8,809 bases of DNA from DATGQT01 sp033720695 (GTDB taxonomy: Bacteria > Bacteroidota > Rhodothermia > Rhodothermales > Rubricoccaceae): NCBI GenBank assembly GCA_033720695.1, contig JAWWCA010000153.1, positions 1 through 8,809 on the forward strand. The letters run 5' to 3'. The notes under the pieces were generated by a model. The model searched no databases. It saw nothing but the letters and a program-made list of their open reading frames with translations, and was not told the origin of the DNA. A program made the translations under genes and the position numbers. This document shows positions 1 to 7,200 of this stretch, piece by piece. How positions within the stretch are numbered: the stretch's first letter is position 1; the number at the start of each line of letters is the position of its first letter.

Positions 1-1
1 C

Positions 2-352
2 GACTACATCCCGGACACCGCCGTGGCCCCCTACTTCGGCGCGGCCGACGTCGTCGTACAGCCCTACGTCTCGGCGACGCAGAGCGGCGTCGCCCAGATC
101 GCCTTCTACTTCGGCCGCCCCGTCATCACGACGGACGTGGGCGGCCTGGCCGAGGTCGTGCCGCACGAGGAGGCCGGGCTGGTGGTGCCGCCCGAGACCC
201 CCGAGGCCCTCGCCGACGCGGTCGTGCGGTTCTTCGAGGAGGCGATGGCGTCCCGGCTGGAGGCGGGGGTGCGACACGAGCGGGAGAACCACACCTGGGA
301 CCGGCTCTTCGAAGCGCTGGAGAGCCTGTGGTCAGCGGACGGCGCGCGATAG
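2..352 (+). CDS. GT4-type glycosyltransferase, C-terminal fragment (5' end outside window)
   Basis: The frame is open from the left edge and ends at TAG 350-352, giving the last 116 residues of a GT-B fold glycosyltransferase. The visible part is the nucleotide-sugar-binding half: DYIPD, AADVVVQPY, SATQSGVAQIAFYFGRPVI, then TDVGGLAEVV and the GLVVPPETPEALADAV segment. The pattern G(R)PVI-T-DVGGLAEVV is typical of GT4 enzymes, which move sugar from an NDP-sugar to a glycan or lipid at the inner membrane. The acceptor cannot be told from this fragment. The two glutamates of the usual EX7E motif are absent: the aligned positions are Ala and Ile within SATQSGVAQI. From memory the SATQSG form recurs in Bacteroidota GT4 proteins, so this looks like a subfamily trait and not decay. 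An internal GTG at 23 is not a likely start because the homologous sequence continues upstream. It is followed after 82 bp by the AI-2E-family gene. Confidence 0.85.
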   Translation, partial: DYIPDTAVAPYFGAADVVVQPYVSATQSGVAQIAFYFGRPVITTDVGGLAEVVPHEEAGLVVPPETPEALADAVVRFFEEAMASRLEAGVRHERENHTWDRLFEALESLWSADGAR

Positions 353-377
353 CGGAGCGGTGGCGCCTGCGCGGGCT

Positions 378-386
378 GTAACTTCC
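378..386 (+). promoter_or_regulatory. Putative -7-like promoter element GTAACTTCC
   Basis: GTAACTTCC lies in the gap between the glycosyltransferase and the AI-2E-family gene, 48 nt before the ATG at 435. It fits GTAnCTTnC, which recurs upstream of other starts here (1593, 7737 and, with a changed end, 7644 on the minus strand) and resembles the Bacteroidota -7 box TAnnTTTG. No clear TTTG/TTG -33 element was found at the expected distance. It suggests independent transcription of the downstream gene. Confidence 0.35.
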
Positions 387-434
387 CTTGAGAATGGCCG
401 ATATGGCGGTCAGACCTCATTGAGGACCGGAGCG

Positions 435-1559
435 ATGCTCATCGAACGAAGAGGGCGAAACCACGTCTTGCGCGGGCTGCTGGGCGCCGCGGCCGTGGTC
501 GTCGTCGTGGCCGGGATGCGGGCGGCGCGGCCCGTGCTGGTGCCGCTGCTCGTGGCCGCCTTCGTTTCGCTGGTGTGTGTGCCCTTCGTCAACGCGCTCC
601 GCCGGCGCCGCGTCCCCAACGGCCTCGCTGTGACGGTCGTGGTGCTGGGGATGGCGGGGATCGTCAGCGCGATCGGGGTCATCGTCGGGTCGTCGCTGAC
701 GGCGTTCGTGCAGGCGCTCCCGGGGTACGAGGCCGGACTGATCGCGCGGACCGAGGGGGTGCTCGATTGGCTCCAGCGCCATGGCGTGGACGTGCCCAAC
801 CGCGAAGGCCTCCTCGACGCCGTCGACCCCGGCGCCGCGCTCGGCTTCGCGGCGATCCTCCTCAACGAGGTCGGCGCCCTCCTCACGAACGGCGTGCTCA
901 TCCTGCTCACCGTCGTCTTCGTGCTGCTCGAGGTCGGCTCGTTCCGGTACAAGCTCCGCCGTGCCGTCGGCTCGCCGAAGGCGACGTTCCCGGCGGTCGC
1001 GGCCTTCATGGACGGGATGAAGCGGTACTTCCTCATTAAGACGGAGGTGAGCCTGCTCACGGGCATCATCGTGGCGGTGTGGCTGGCGGTCTTAGGCGTG
1101 GACTTCCCGCTCCTCTGGGGGCTCATCGCCTTCCTCCTCAACTACGTGCCCAACATCGGCTCCATCATCGCGGCCATCCCGGCCGTGCTCCTGGCGCTCG
1201 TCCAGCTCGGCCTCGGGCCGGCCCTCCTCGTCGGGATCGGCTACCTCGCCACCAACATGGTGATGGGGAACTTCCTCGAGCCGCGGTGGATGGGCCACGG
1301 CGTCGGGATCTCACCGCTCGTCGTGTTCTTCTCCCTCATCGCATGGGGGTGGGTGCTGGGGCCGGTGGGGTTCCTCCTCTCGGTCCCCCTCACGATGACG
1401 GTCAAGATCGCCGCCGAGAGCTTCCCCGAAACCCGGTGGCTCGCCATCCTGCTCGGGCCCGAGGACGTCCCGCCCGACGAGGACGCCCCCGAGCTCGACG
1501 CGGCCGGCATCGACGCCGACGCGCTCGACGCGGCGGCCGAGCGCGCGGAGGTGGCTTAG
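435..1559 (+). CDS. AI-2E family transporter (YdiK/TqsA-like multi-pass membrane protein)
   Basis: The product is 374 residues and belongs to the AI-2E transporter family (PF01594), inner-membrane proteins named after E. coli TqsA. Most members have no proven substrate; some export small molecules or ions. Diagnostic features are the NYVPNIGSIIAAIPAVLLAL segment at about residues 236-255, followed by GNFLEPRWMG (278-287) and the G-V-G-I-S-P-L-V-V-F-F-S-L helix with a final LGPVGFLLSVPLT (308-320). The family's helix plan is visible: two N-terminal helix pairs (about 12-56 and 63-95), a soluble linker with an amphipathic region (about 96-150), then five or more helices from 150 to 330. The last 35 residues are acidic and alanine-rich and probably cytosolic. 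ATG 435 is chosen over GTG 360. The 25 extra residues are polar and unlike the family, a GGAG lies just before 435, and the promoter-like element at 378 sits inside the longer ORF. Length is normal for the family. The methyltransferase gene follows closely but has its own promoter-like element. Confidence 0.92.
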   Translation: MLIERRGRNHVLRGLLGAAAVVVVVAGMRAARPVLVPLLVAAFVSLVCVPFVNALRRRRVPNGLAVTVVVLGMAGIVSAIGVIVGSSLTAFVQALPGYEAGLIARTEGVLDWLQRHGVDVPNREGLLDAVDPGAALGFAAILLNEVGALLTNGVLILLTVVFVLLEVGSFRYKLRRAVGSPKATFPAVAAFMDGMKRYFLIKTEVSLLTGIIVAVWLAVLGVDFPLLWGLIAFLLNYVPNIGSIIAAIPAVLLALVQLGLGPALLVGIGYLATNMVMGNFLEPRWMGHGVGISPLVVFFSLIAWGWVLGPVGFLLSVPLTMTVKIAAESFPETRWLAILLGPEDVPPDEDAPELDAAGIDADALDAAAERAEVA

Positions 1560-1592
1560 GCCGCCCTTCACCGGATGCCCTCGGCCCCGTCG

Positions 1593-1601
1593 GTAGCTTG
1601 C
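1593..1601 (+). promoter_or_regulatory. Putative -7-like promoter element GTAGCTTGC
   Basis: GTAGCTTGC lies 34 nt after the AI-2E-family stop codon and 21 nt before the GTG at 1623. It matches GTAnCTTnC, as at 378 and 7737. If it works as the -7 box, the transcript starts near 1607-1609, so the ATG at 1575 would lie outside the message. That supports GTG 1623 as the start. There is no clear -33 box or Shine-Dalgarno, consistent with a short leader. Confidence 0.4.
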
Positions 1602-1622
1602 TGTGCTCCCCCCGCCGCTCCC

Positions 1623-2468
1623 GTGGACTACGACCCCGTCAAGGACCGCCTCGGCGCCGTCGCCTGGCGCTCGCCCGCTCGGACGAAGGCGTTCTACCGC
1701 CTGCTCGACCTCGTCTTCCTCCGTGCGTGGTACGTGCGCCGCCGCCTCCGCCGCCTGCTCGGCCCCCTCGCGGACCGGCCGGTCCGCGTCCTCGACGCCG
1801 GCACCGGCTTCGGGCAGTACGCCTACTTCCTTGTCTCCGAGTTCCCGAACGTCGAGGTGACGGCGGTCGACGTGAAGGAGGACTACCTCCGCCGCGCCCG
1901 CGCGTTCTTCGACCGGACGCCGCATGGCGGACGCGTCCGGTTCCAGCAGCGCGACCTCACGGCGACGCCGCCCGAGGACGAGACCGGGCGCTACGACCTC
2001 GTGCTTAGCGTGGACGTGATGGAGCACATCGAGGATGACCGCGCCGTCTTCCGGGGCTTCCACGAGGTGCTCCGGCCCGGCGGCTACGTCGTCGTCAACA
2101 CACCGTCCGACCTCGGCGGCTCGGGCGTGACCGATGCGACCGAGGCGTCGTTCATCGGCGAGCACGTCCGCAACGGGTACGCCTACGGCGACCTCCGCGA
2201 GAAGCTGGAGACGGCCGGGCTGCGCGTCGTCGGGCACGAGTACACGTACGGGCCGGCCGGGAGCGCGGCGTGGCGGCTCCTCGTGAAGTGGCCCCTCACC
2301 CTCCTCAACCGGAGCTGGGCGCTCGCGCCGCTCGTGGCGCTCTACTACGTGCCCGCCCTCCCCCTCGGCCTCGGCCTCAACGCCGCCGACCTCCGCCGCC
2401 GCAACCGCGCCGGGACCGGCCATCTCATGGTGGCGCGGAAGCCGGTGGCCGCGCACTCCGAGGGGTGA
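1623..2468 (+). CDS. Class I SAM-dependent methyltransferase
   Basis: The product is 281 residues from GTG 1623 (297 from ATG 1575). It has the Rossmann-like SAM-binding plan of class I methyltransferases. From GTG 1623: motif I VLDAGTGFGQY at residues 56-66, the acidic end of strand 2 in VTAVDV (79-84), QQRDL near 109-112 for the adenine side, motif II YDLVLSVDVMEHIED (124-138), and LRPGGYVVVNTP (150-161). DVMEHIED followed by LRPGG is typical of the UbiE/Methyltransf_11/23 group acting on small molecules, lipids or glycans. The substrate is unknown. After the catalytic core there is a hydrophobic stretch (about 224-252) and a basic tail, which may dock the enzyme on the membrane or a lipid substrate. 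GTG 1623 is preferred because the 16 extra residues are Ala/Pro/Cys-rich and a promoter-like element lies between the two starts. The upstream glycosyltransferase and AI-2E gene hint at an envelope role, but this is only context. The gene ends convergently with the next gene, 30 bp away. Confidence 0.88.
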   Translation: MDYDPVKDRLGAVAWRSPARTKAFYRLLDLVFLRAWYVRRRLRRLLGPLADRPVRVLDAGTGFGQYAYFLVSEFPNVEVTAVDVKEDYLRRARAFFDRTPHGGRVRFQQRDLTATPPEDETGRYDLVLSVDVMEHIEDDRAVFRGFHEVLRPGGYVVVNTPSDLGGSGVTDATEASFIGEHVRNGYAYGDLREKLETAGLRVVGHEYTYGPAGSAAWRLLVKWPLTLLNRSWALAPLVALYYVPALPLGLGLNAADLRRRNRAGTGHLMVARKPVAAHSEG

Positions 2469-2476
2469 CCCCGGAG
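2456..2476 (+). terminator. Possible short stem-loop at the methyltransferase stop
   Basis: CTCC-GA-GGGG-TGA-CCCC-GGAG can fold into an eight-base-pair stem with a two-base bulge and a three-base loop made of the stop codon itself. It lies in the tight gap between convergent genes, where a stop signal for both strands would be useful. There is no T-tract, so intrinsic termination is uncertain. Confidence 0.3.
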
Positions 2477-2498
2477 GGTGCCCCTGGCGTCGCGCAGG

Positions 2499-3260
2499 TC
2501 AACGACGGGCGGGCGGGCTCCCCTCGGGGGCGGCCCGCCGCGACGCCGTGAGGCTCGTGTAGCACACCCACCCGTAGTAGCCGAACCACCCCGCGATGCC
2601 GAGCAGCTTGAACCCGTCCTCCAGCAGGAAGCTCAGATCCTGAGGGCTGACGAACCCCATCCGCGGCACAAGACCGACACGGTGTAGCCTGTCGATCAGG
2701 ATCGAGCCCGCGAAGCAGGCGAGCCCGATCCCGAGGATGCCGTACGCGCTGCGGGCGATGAGGCGGCGATGAAACGCGAGCAGGGCTACGGCAAGCAGCC
2801 CGTACGCGAGGAGGACGATGTTCTCCGGTAGACCGAGGTGCCGAGGCGCAATCGTCTCGTGAAAGAGGAAGAGGTCGTCCAGCATCAGCACCGTGGTGAA
2901 CAGGCCCGCGAAGAAGACGAAGCGGCGGGTGGCGGCCTTCTCGGACGTCGCCCGCAACACGCCCGCCGTCAACAGGCACGCCGACGCCGTCGCGCACCAC
3001 AGGAGGATGCCGATGTTGGACAGGGCCCCGGTCCAGAAGGCCGCTCCGGCGACGGCCGAGCCGTCGCGTGTGAGCTCGGCCAGGGGAACGCCCTGCCACG
3101 CCGCGAACCACACGGTCAGCGCGAGGAGCAGCACGGACGGACCGTAGACGAGCAGCAGCGCTGCTCGTAGCGCCCTCGCGTGAGAGGAGTGGAGAGTCGT
3201 GCGCTGCGTCAAGAGAGAGCGGGCCGTCGGTGGGCGTCGGCTCGGCGGAGGGGCCGCCAC
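2499..3260 (-). CDS. Unrecognised six-helix membrane protein
   Basis: I do not recognise the family. From GTG 3260 the product is 253 residues, with about six hydrophobic helices at roughly 31-54, 70-101, 113-137, 145-166, 172-190 and 209-236. Charged or polar residues sit inside or at the ends of the helices: the pair D128-D129 and H134-E135 in MLDDLFLFHE, D190 in SILIDR, and E214-D215 with K218 in FLLEDGFKLLG. Such buried acidic and histidine residues may bind metal or form an active site, as in membrane hydrolases of the ceramidase type, but no known motif matches, so function is left open. The N-terminus before helix 1 is Pro/Arg-rich; TTG at 3212 is an alternative start that removes 16 of those residues. 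The gene lies 57 bp after the dipeptidase gene on the same strand and may be read with it, though a stem-loop lies in the gap. The C-terminus faces the methyltransferase gene. Confidence 0.8.
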   Translation of the reverse strand: MAAPPPSRRPPTARSLLTQRTTLHSSHARALRAALLLVYGPSVLLLALTVWFAAWQGVPLAELTRDGSAVAGAAFWTGALSNIGILLWCATASACLLTAGVLRATSEKAATRRFVFFAGLFTTVLMLDDLFLFHETIAPRHLGLPENIVLLAYGLLAVALLAFHRRLIARSAYGILGIGLACFAGSILIDRLHRVGLVPRMGFVSPQDLSFLLEDGFKLLGIAGWFGYYGWVCYTSLTASRRAAPEGSPPARR

Positions 3261-3279
3261 GTGGGGCGGGGCCCGGGGA

Positions 3280-3310
3280 CGCTCGGCGAAGGCCCTCTCA
3301 CCACCGAGCG
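3280..3310 (-). terminator. Possible stem-loop after the dipeptidase gene
   Basis: On the plus strand CGCTCGG (3280-3286) is a perfect inverted copy of CCGAGCG (3304-3310), with a 17-nt loop. It begins eight bases past the minus-strand stop codon at 3318, a usual place for a terminator or 3'-end stabiliser. There is no T-run after it, so it may only attenuate read-through into the membrane protein gene. Confidence 0.35.
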
Positions 3311-3317
3311 CCCTGCA

Positions 3318-4178
3318 CTACTGCACGGGGAAGTCGAAGTAGGTGCTGCGGAAGGGCTCGTCGCGGAGGGTGAAGTGCCACCACTCCTTGCTGTAGTTTC
3401 GGAAGCCGTGGCGGCTCATCACCTCGCGGAGGCGGAGGCGGTTGCGCCGGGCGTCGGGGCTCACCCCACCGCTCTCGGTGGCGGAGAGCGGCGAGAGGCA
3501 GTCGTAGGCCGTGCCCATGTCGAGGTCGCCCTCGGGGTAGCGCCCGCCGCCCTGGAGGTCGGGACCGGTGGGGCCGACGAGCGGGCGGTCACAGCGGGGG
3601 AGCGGGCCGTCGGCAGGGTCGGGGTAGGGGCCGGGCGGGGTGTAGGGGAGGCGGACGAGCGTGAGGTCGACGGTCGAGCCCCGGCTGTGGCCGCTGCGCG
3701 AGGCGATGTAGCCTCGTGCGAAGAGGCGGCCCTTGGGCTCCTCCGGGTAGAACGCCCGCTTCATCGTCTCGTCGCCGGCGCGGGCCCAGCGAGCGAAGTG
3801 GTTGACGGCCGCCTGCGGGCGGTAACAGTCGTACACCTTGAGGCCCAGGCCTTGTGGCTCCAGGTCGGCCTGGGCCGCGGCGAGGGCGCGGGCGGCGCGG
3901 GCGGTCAGGATGCACTCGGCCGCCTCGTACCCGTCGATGGGCTCGCCGACGAAGTTGAAGGCCGTCGTGTAGCGAATCTCCTGGACGATGGACGGAGCCA
4001 CGTCGCGGAGGTAGACGAAGCCGTCCGGGAGCGTGTCGGCATGGACGAGCTGGGCGGGCGGCTCCGGCATGGACGTGGCGGCGGGCGGCGGCTCAGCGGG
4101 GGCGGCCTCGCTGGGTCCGCACCCAGTGCCGAGGGCGGGAAGGACGAGGAGGAGGCTGAGGGCGAGGCGCACGGGCAC
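3318..4178 (-). CDS. D-Ala-D-Ala dipeptidase, VanX/DdpX family (peptidase M15D), probable lipoprotein
   Basis: This is a zinc dipeptidase of the VanX/DdpX type, which cleaves D-alanyl-D-alanine. From GTG 4178 (286 residues) the zinc ligands are H164 and D171 in SGHSRGSTVDLTL and H268 in EWWHF, with catalytic E265. R120 in YDCYRP matches the conserved substrate-side arginine. The spacings H-x6-D and E-x2-H agree with VanX (H116, D123, E181, H184). The N-terminus MPVRLALSLLLVLPALGTGC looks like a lipoprotein signal ending at Cys20, followed by a Pro/Ala linker, so the enzyme is probably tethered in the periplasm. The lipobox GTGC is imperfect. The stretch between D171 and E265 is about 36 residues longer than in VanX, with a Pro/Gly-rich insert and two cysteines. 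TTG 4214 is possible but touches the base of a strong stem-loop; GTG 4172 also fits. No vanA/vanH partners are nearby, so peptidoglycan dipeptide turnover or scavenging is more likely than glycopeptide resistance. Confidence 0.9.
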   Translation of the reverse strand: MPVRLALSLLLVLPALGTGCGPSEAAPAEPPPAATSMPEPPAQLVHADTLPDGFVYLRDVAPSIVQEIRYTTAFNFVGEPIDGYEAAECILTARAARALAAAQADLEPQGLGLKVYDCYRPQAAVNHFARWARAGDETMKRAFYPEEPKGRLFARGYIASRSGHSRGSTVDLTLVRLPYTPPGPYPDPADGPLPRCDRPLVGPTGPDLQGGGRYPEGDLDMGTAYDCLSPLSATESGGVSPDARRNRLRLREVMSRHGFRNYSKEWWHFTLRDEPFRSTYFDFPVQ

Positions 4179-4215
4179 GGGCGGGCTTCGGGGAGACAGC
4201 GGAAGTTCGCACAAC

Positions 4216-4250
4216 GCGGCGGCGCGGACCGGTGGTGCCCGCGCCGCCGC
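4216..4250 (-). terminator. Perfect 12-bp GC stem-loop after the secreted beta-helix gene
   Basis: GCGGCGGCGCGG (4216-4227) pairs exactly with CCGCGCCGCCGC (4239-4250), leaving an 11-nt loop. Read on the minus strand it begins 24 bases after the stop codon of the large secreted protein and ends just before the dipeptidase gene. Placement and stability fit a terminator, though the following GTTGTGCGAACTT is only weakly T-rich. The TTG at 4214 lies directly at its base, which argues against that codon as the dipeptidase start. Confidence 0.5.
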
Positions 4251-4274
4251 TCGGGGAACTGGGTAGGTTCGCCG

Positions 4275-7200
4275 CTACCGCACCACCGTCACACGCCGCG
4301 TCGCCTGAAAGTCGCTGGCTGTGAGCCGGTAGAGATAGGTCCCCGCCGCGAGCCCGGAGGCGTCGAGGGAAACAGTGTGCCAGCCGGCCTCACGCGCCCC
4401 GTCTACGAGGATGGCCACCTGCCGGCCGAGCACGTCGTAGACGGTGAGGCGGACGCGTGCCGGTTCGGGCAGCCCGTACCGGAGACTGCTCTGCCTTTGG
4501 AGCGGGTTGGGGCGCGCCGGGAGGAGCGTGTAGGTCGTCGGGACCCCCATCTCGCTTGCCAGGGAAACAGCCCCGGACTCGACGCTGCCGATGTCGCAGG
4601 CGGCGCCGCGGGGCCGCGGCTCCCCGCGCTGGTCCTCCGTCACGGGGGCGCCATCGAGGTCGGTGCAGGTGCCGGCGTTGATCGTGGGGCTGCCCGCGAG
4701 GGGGGCGTGCGTGCGCGTCGGCCCGCCGTTGTCGGCGAGCGGCCCGAGCAGCGGGTCCACCTGGGTCGTGCTGCCGACGATGGTGCAGGCGTCCGTGCGT
4801 TCGACGATGTTGTAGCCGCTCGACGTGAGCTCCGCGAACGGTATGGTATAGCAGTCGGGCCCGACGGAGGCCGTGTTGCCGGCGAGGATGGACCCCCGCA
4901 TCACGACGAGGTCGTTCAGAAACCCCGCATCGATGTAGATCCCGCCCCCCTCGCCGGCGGCGTTGCCGGTGATGGTGCTGTGGCTGATGCGGGCGATGGG
5001 GGAGCTCAAGAGGTTCCAGTGGTAGAGGCCGCCGCCCTCACTGCCGGCCGTGTTCCCGCTGAGGGTGCTGTTCGTGATCTCGACCTCGGCCGTGTTGCGG
5101 ATGCCCCCGGCGTCGTTGGCGGCCTCGTTCCCGGAGACTGTGCTCGCCAGGAGGACGAGCCGCTCGCTGGTGTCGATGCCCGCTCCCCACTCCGCCGCAT
5201 TGCCGCTGACGGTGGTCTCGATGAGGGTGGCGTGCCCTTCGTTTTCGAGCCCGCCTCCAGTTGTGGCGGCGTTGCCGGTGATGACGCAGCGCGTGACGGT
5301 GACCTCGCCATCGTTGAGGATACCGCCGCCGGAGTCATCGGGGTTGCCGTGCCGGATGGTCAGGTCCTCGAACGCAGCCGTGGCGCTGCTGCGGACCCAG
5401 AAGACGCGGTCCGTCGCGGCCCCCTGGGTGACGGCGGCCTGCACGACCGACGCGTCGGCCCCAGCGCCCCGGATCAGCACATCGCTGTCGATCCTCAGGT
5501 CGCCCTCCGTGTACGTGCCGGCCGCCAGATCAACGACGTCGCCGTCGCTGGAGAGGCTGAGGACAAAGCGGATCGTGCCGCACGGGTCCGCGGCGTCCGT
5601 GCACGTGTTTCCGGCGTCGGTGCCTCCGGGCGCAACGTAGCGCACGCCTGCCTTGGTCACGGAGAAGGAGTCGGCGGCGGCTCCGGCGTCGGGGTAGGAC
5701 CCGGCGAAGAAGGCGAAGGTGTACGGGCCCGCGGGGTCCTCCGCCTCCAGCGAATCCATTGCGGCGTAGCGGAAGACCTCGCCCGGCGCGAGCGTGAACG
5801 CCTCCGGCCCGGCGTAGGGGCTTACGACGACGCCGTTGGGGCGGTTGAGGACGCCCCACAACTCCCCGCTCCGCACCTCCTCGGTGACGTTGGCGACCTC
5901 GACCTCGTAGTCGACTAGGCCGCCGCTGGAGGGGAGCATCCCGTCGGGCGGGCTCAGGAGTGTGGCCGTCACGGCGAACGCGGACGCCTGCTTCTCAAAC
6001 GAGAATGCGTCGAAGCTCAGGACGAGGTCGGGGTAGCCGCCCACGGCGGCGGTGAGGGTGTAGGCCCCGCCCGGTGCCCGCCCCGGGATCGCCACCGAGA
6101 ATGTCCGCGTGCGCACCTCGCCCGGCGCCAGCGTCAGCGTCAGAGGTGGCCGCTCCCGCTCGAAGCCGGCCGACGCGTTCGCCAGCACCGCCCACACCTC
6201 GACCGTCTGCGGCGTGTCCGTCGCATTCGTCAGCGTCGCGTCGAAGGCGAGGGACCCTCCCTCGGGCGGGAGCACGACGGGGGTACCGTCCAGGACGACG
6301 GAAAGGAGCACGCCGCCGCGCTCGACACTGCCGATGTCGCAGGCGACGCCGCGGGGCCGCGGCTCCCCGCGCTGGTCCTCCGTCACGGGGACGCCGTCGA
6401 GGTCGGTGCAGGCGCCGGCGTCGACGGCGGGGCTGCCCGGGAGGAGGTCATGCGTCTGCGTCGGTCCACCGTTGTCGATGAGCGGGCCCAGCAGCGGATC
6501 CACACCGAGAAGGCTGTGCTCCGTCTCCCCCACGACCCGGCAGCGCCCGAGATCGCCGACGAGGTTGTAGTCAAACGACGTCAGCGGCTGGTCGCCGAAG
6601 TCGGCCCGCGTGCAGTCGTCCTGGTTGCCATAGACGACGGTGTTCCGGAGGCGGATCGTTCCCTGGTTCGTGAGGGCCCCGTTGCCGAGCTGGCCGACGG
6701 TCGCGTTGCCAGTGATCGTCGTGTTCTCGATGAGCATCGCGTTCCCGAAACCGTTGCACAGCCCGCCGCCGTTGCCACTGACGGTGCTGTTGAAAAGAGT
6801 CACCGCACCCTCCGCGTTGTCGATGGCCCCGCAGGCGAAGTTGCCTTGGTTGCCGGAGAGCGTGGTCGCGATGACCGTGGCCTCGGGCATGCGACTGCGT
6901 ACCGCGCCGACGAGGGGACTGCCGTTGTAAATACCGCCGCCTGCATCGGCGGTGTTGTCGCGGAGGGTGCTGCGGAGGACGGTGACGGTCCCCATGTTGA
7001 AGATCCCGCCACCGGAGCCGTAGTCGTCGGGGTTGGTCGCCCTGTTGCCTTCGATGAGGGTTTCCGTGACCGTGAGCGTGCCCTCGTTGTAGATGCCGCC
7101 CCCGATGGGAAGGGTCGAGAAGCTGCTGGTGTTGATGTTGTTCCGGATGGTAGCGGACGTGACGGCCATCGTCCCCCGGTTGTCCACGCCCGTCCCCGTG

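Noticed and set aside
360..434. GTG 360 as start of the AI-2E family gene
   Set aside because: The extra 25 residues are polar and unlike the family, and the promoter-like element at 378 lies inside them; ATG 435 has a GGAG before it.
1311..2456. A 381-codon minus-strand frame opposite the AI-2E and methyltransferase genes
   Set aside because: It is low-complexity Arg/Glu/Gly/Val sequence without motifs, spanning two clear plus-strand genes and the gap between them.
3318..4178. A vancomycin-resistance locus based on the VanX-like enzyme
   Set aside because: No D-Ala-D-Lac ligase, lactate dehydrogenase or VanRS-like regulators are nearby, and chromosomal VanX/DdpX relatives often serve cell-wall turnover.
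4179..4214. TTG 4214 as start of the dipeptidase gene
   Set aside because: It lies at the base of a 12-bp stem-loop and puts 12 polar, proline-rich residues before the lipoprotein-like signal; GTG 4178 gives a compact signal.
3180..5918. A 912-codon open frame on the plus strand opposite the dipeptidase and secreted protein genes
   Set aside because: It is a shadow of GC-rich codon use. Its product is Gly/Ala/Val/Arg-rich with no domains, and it crosses two well-supported minus-strand genes with signal peptides and known motifs.
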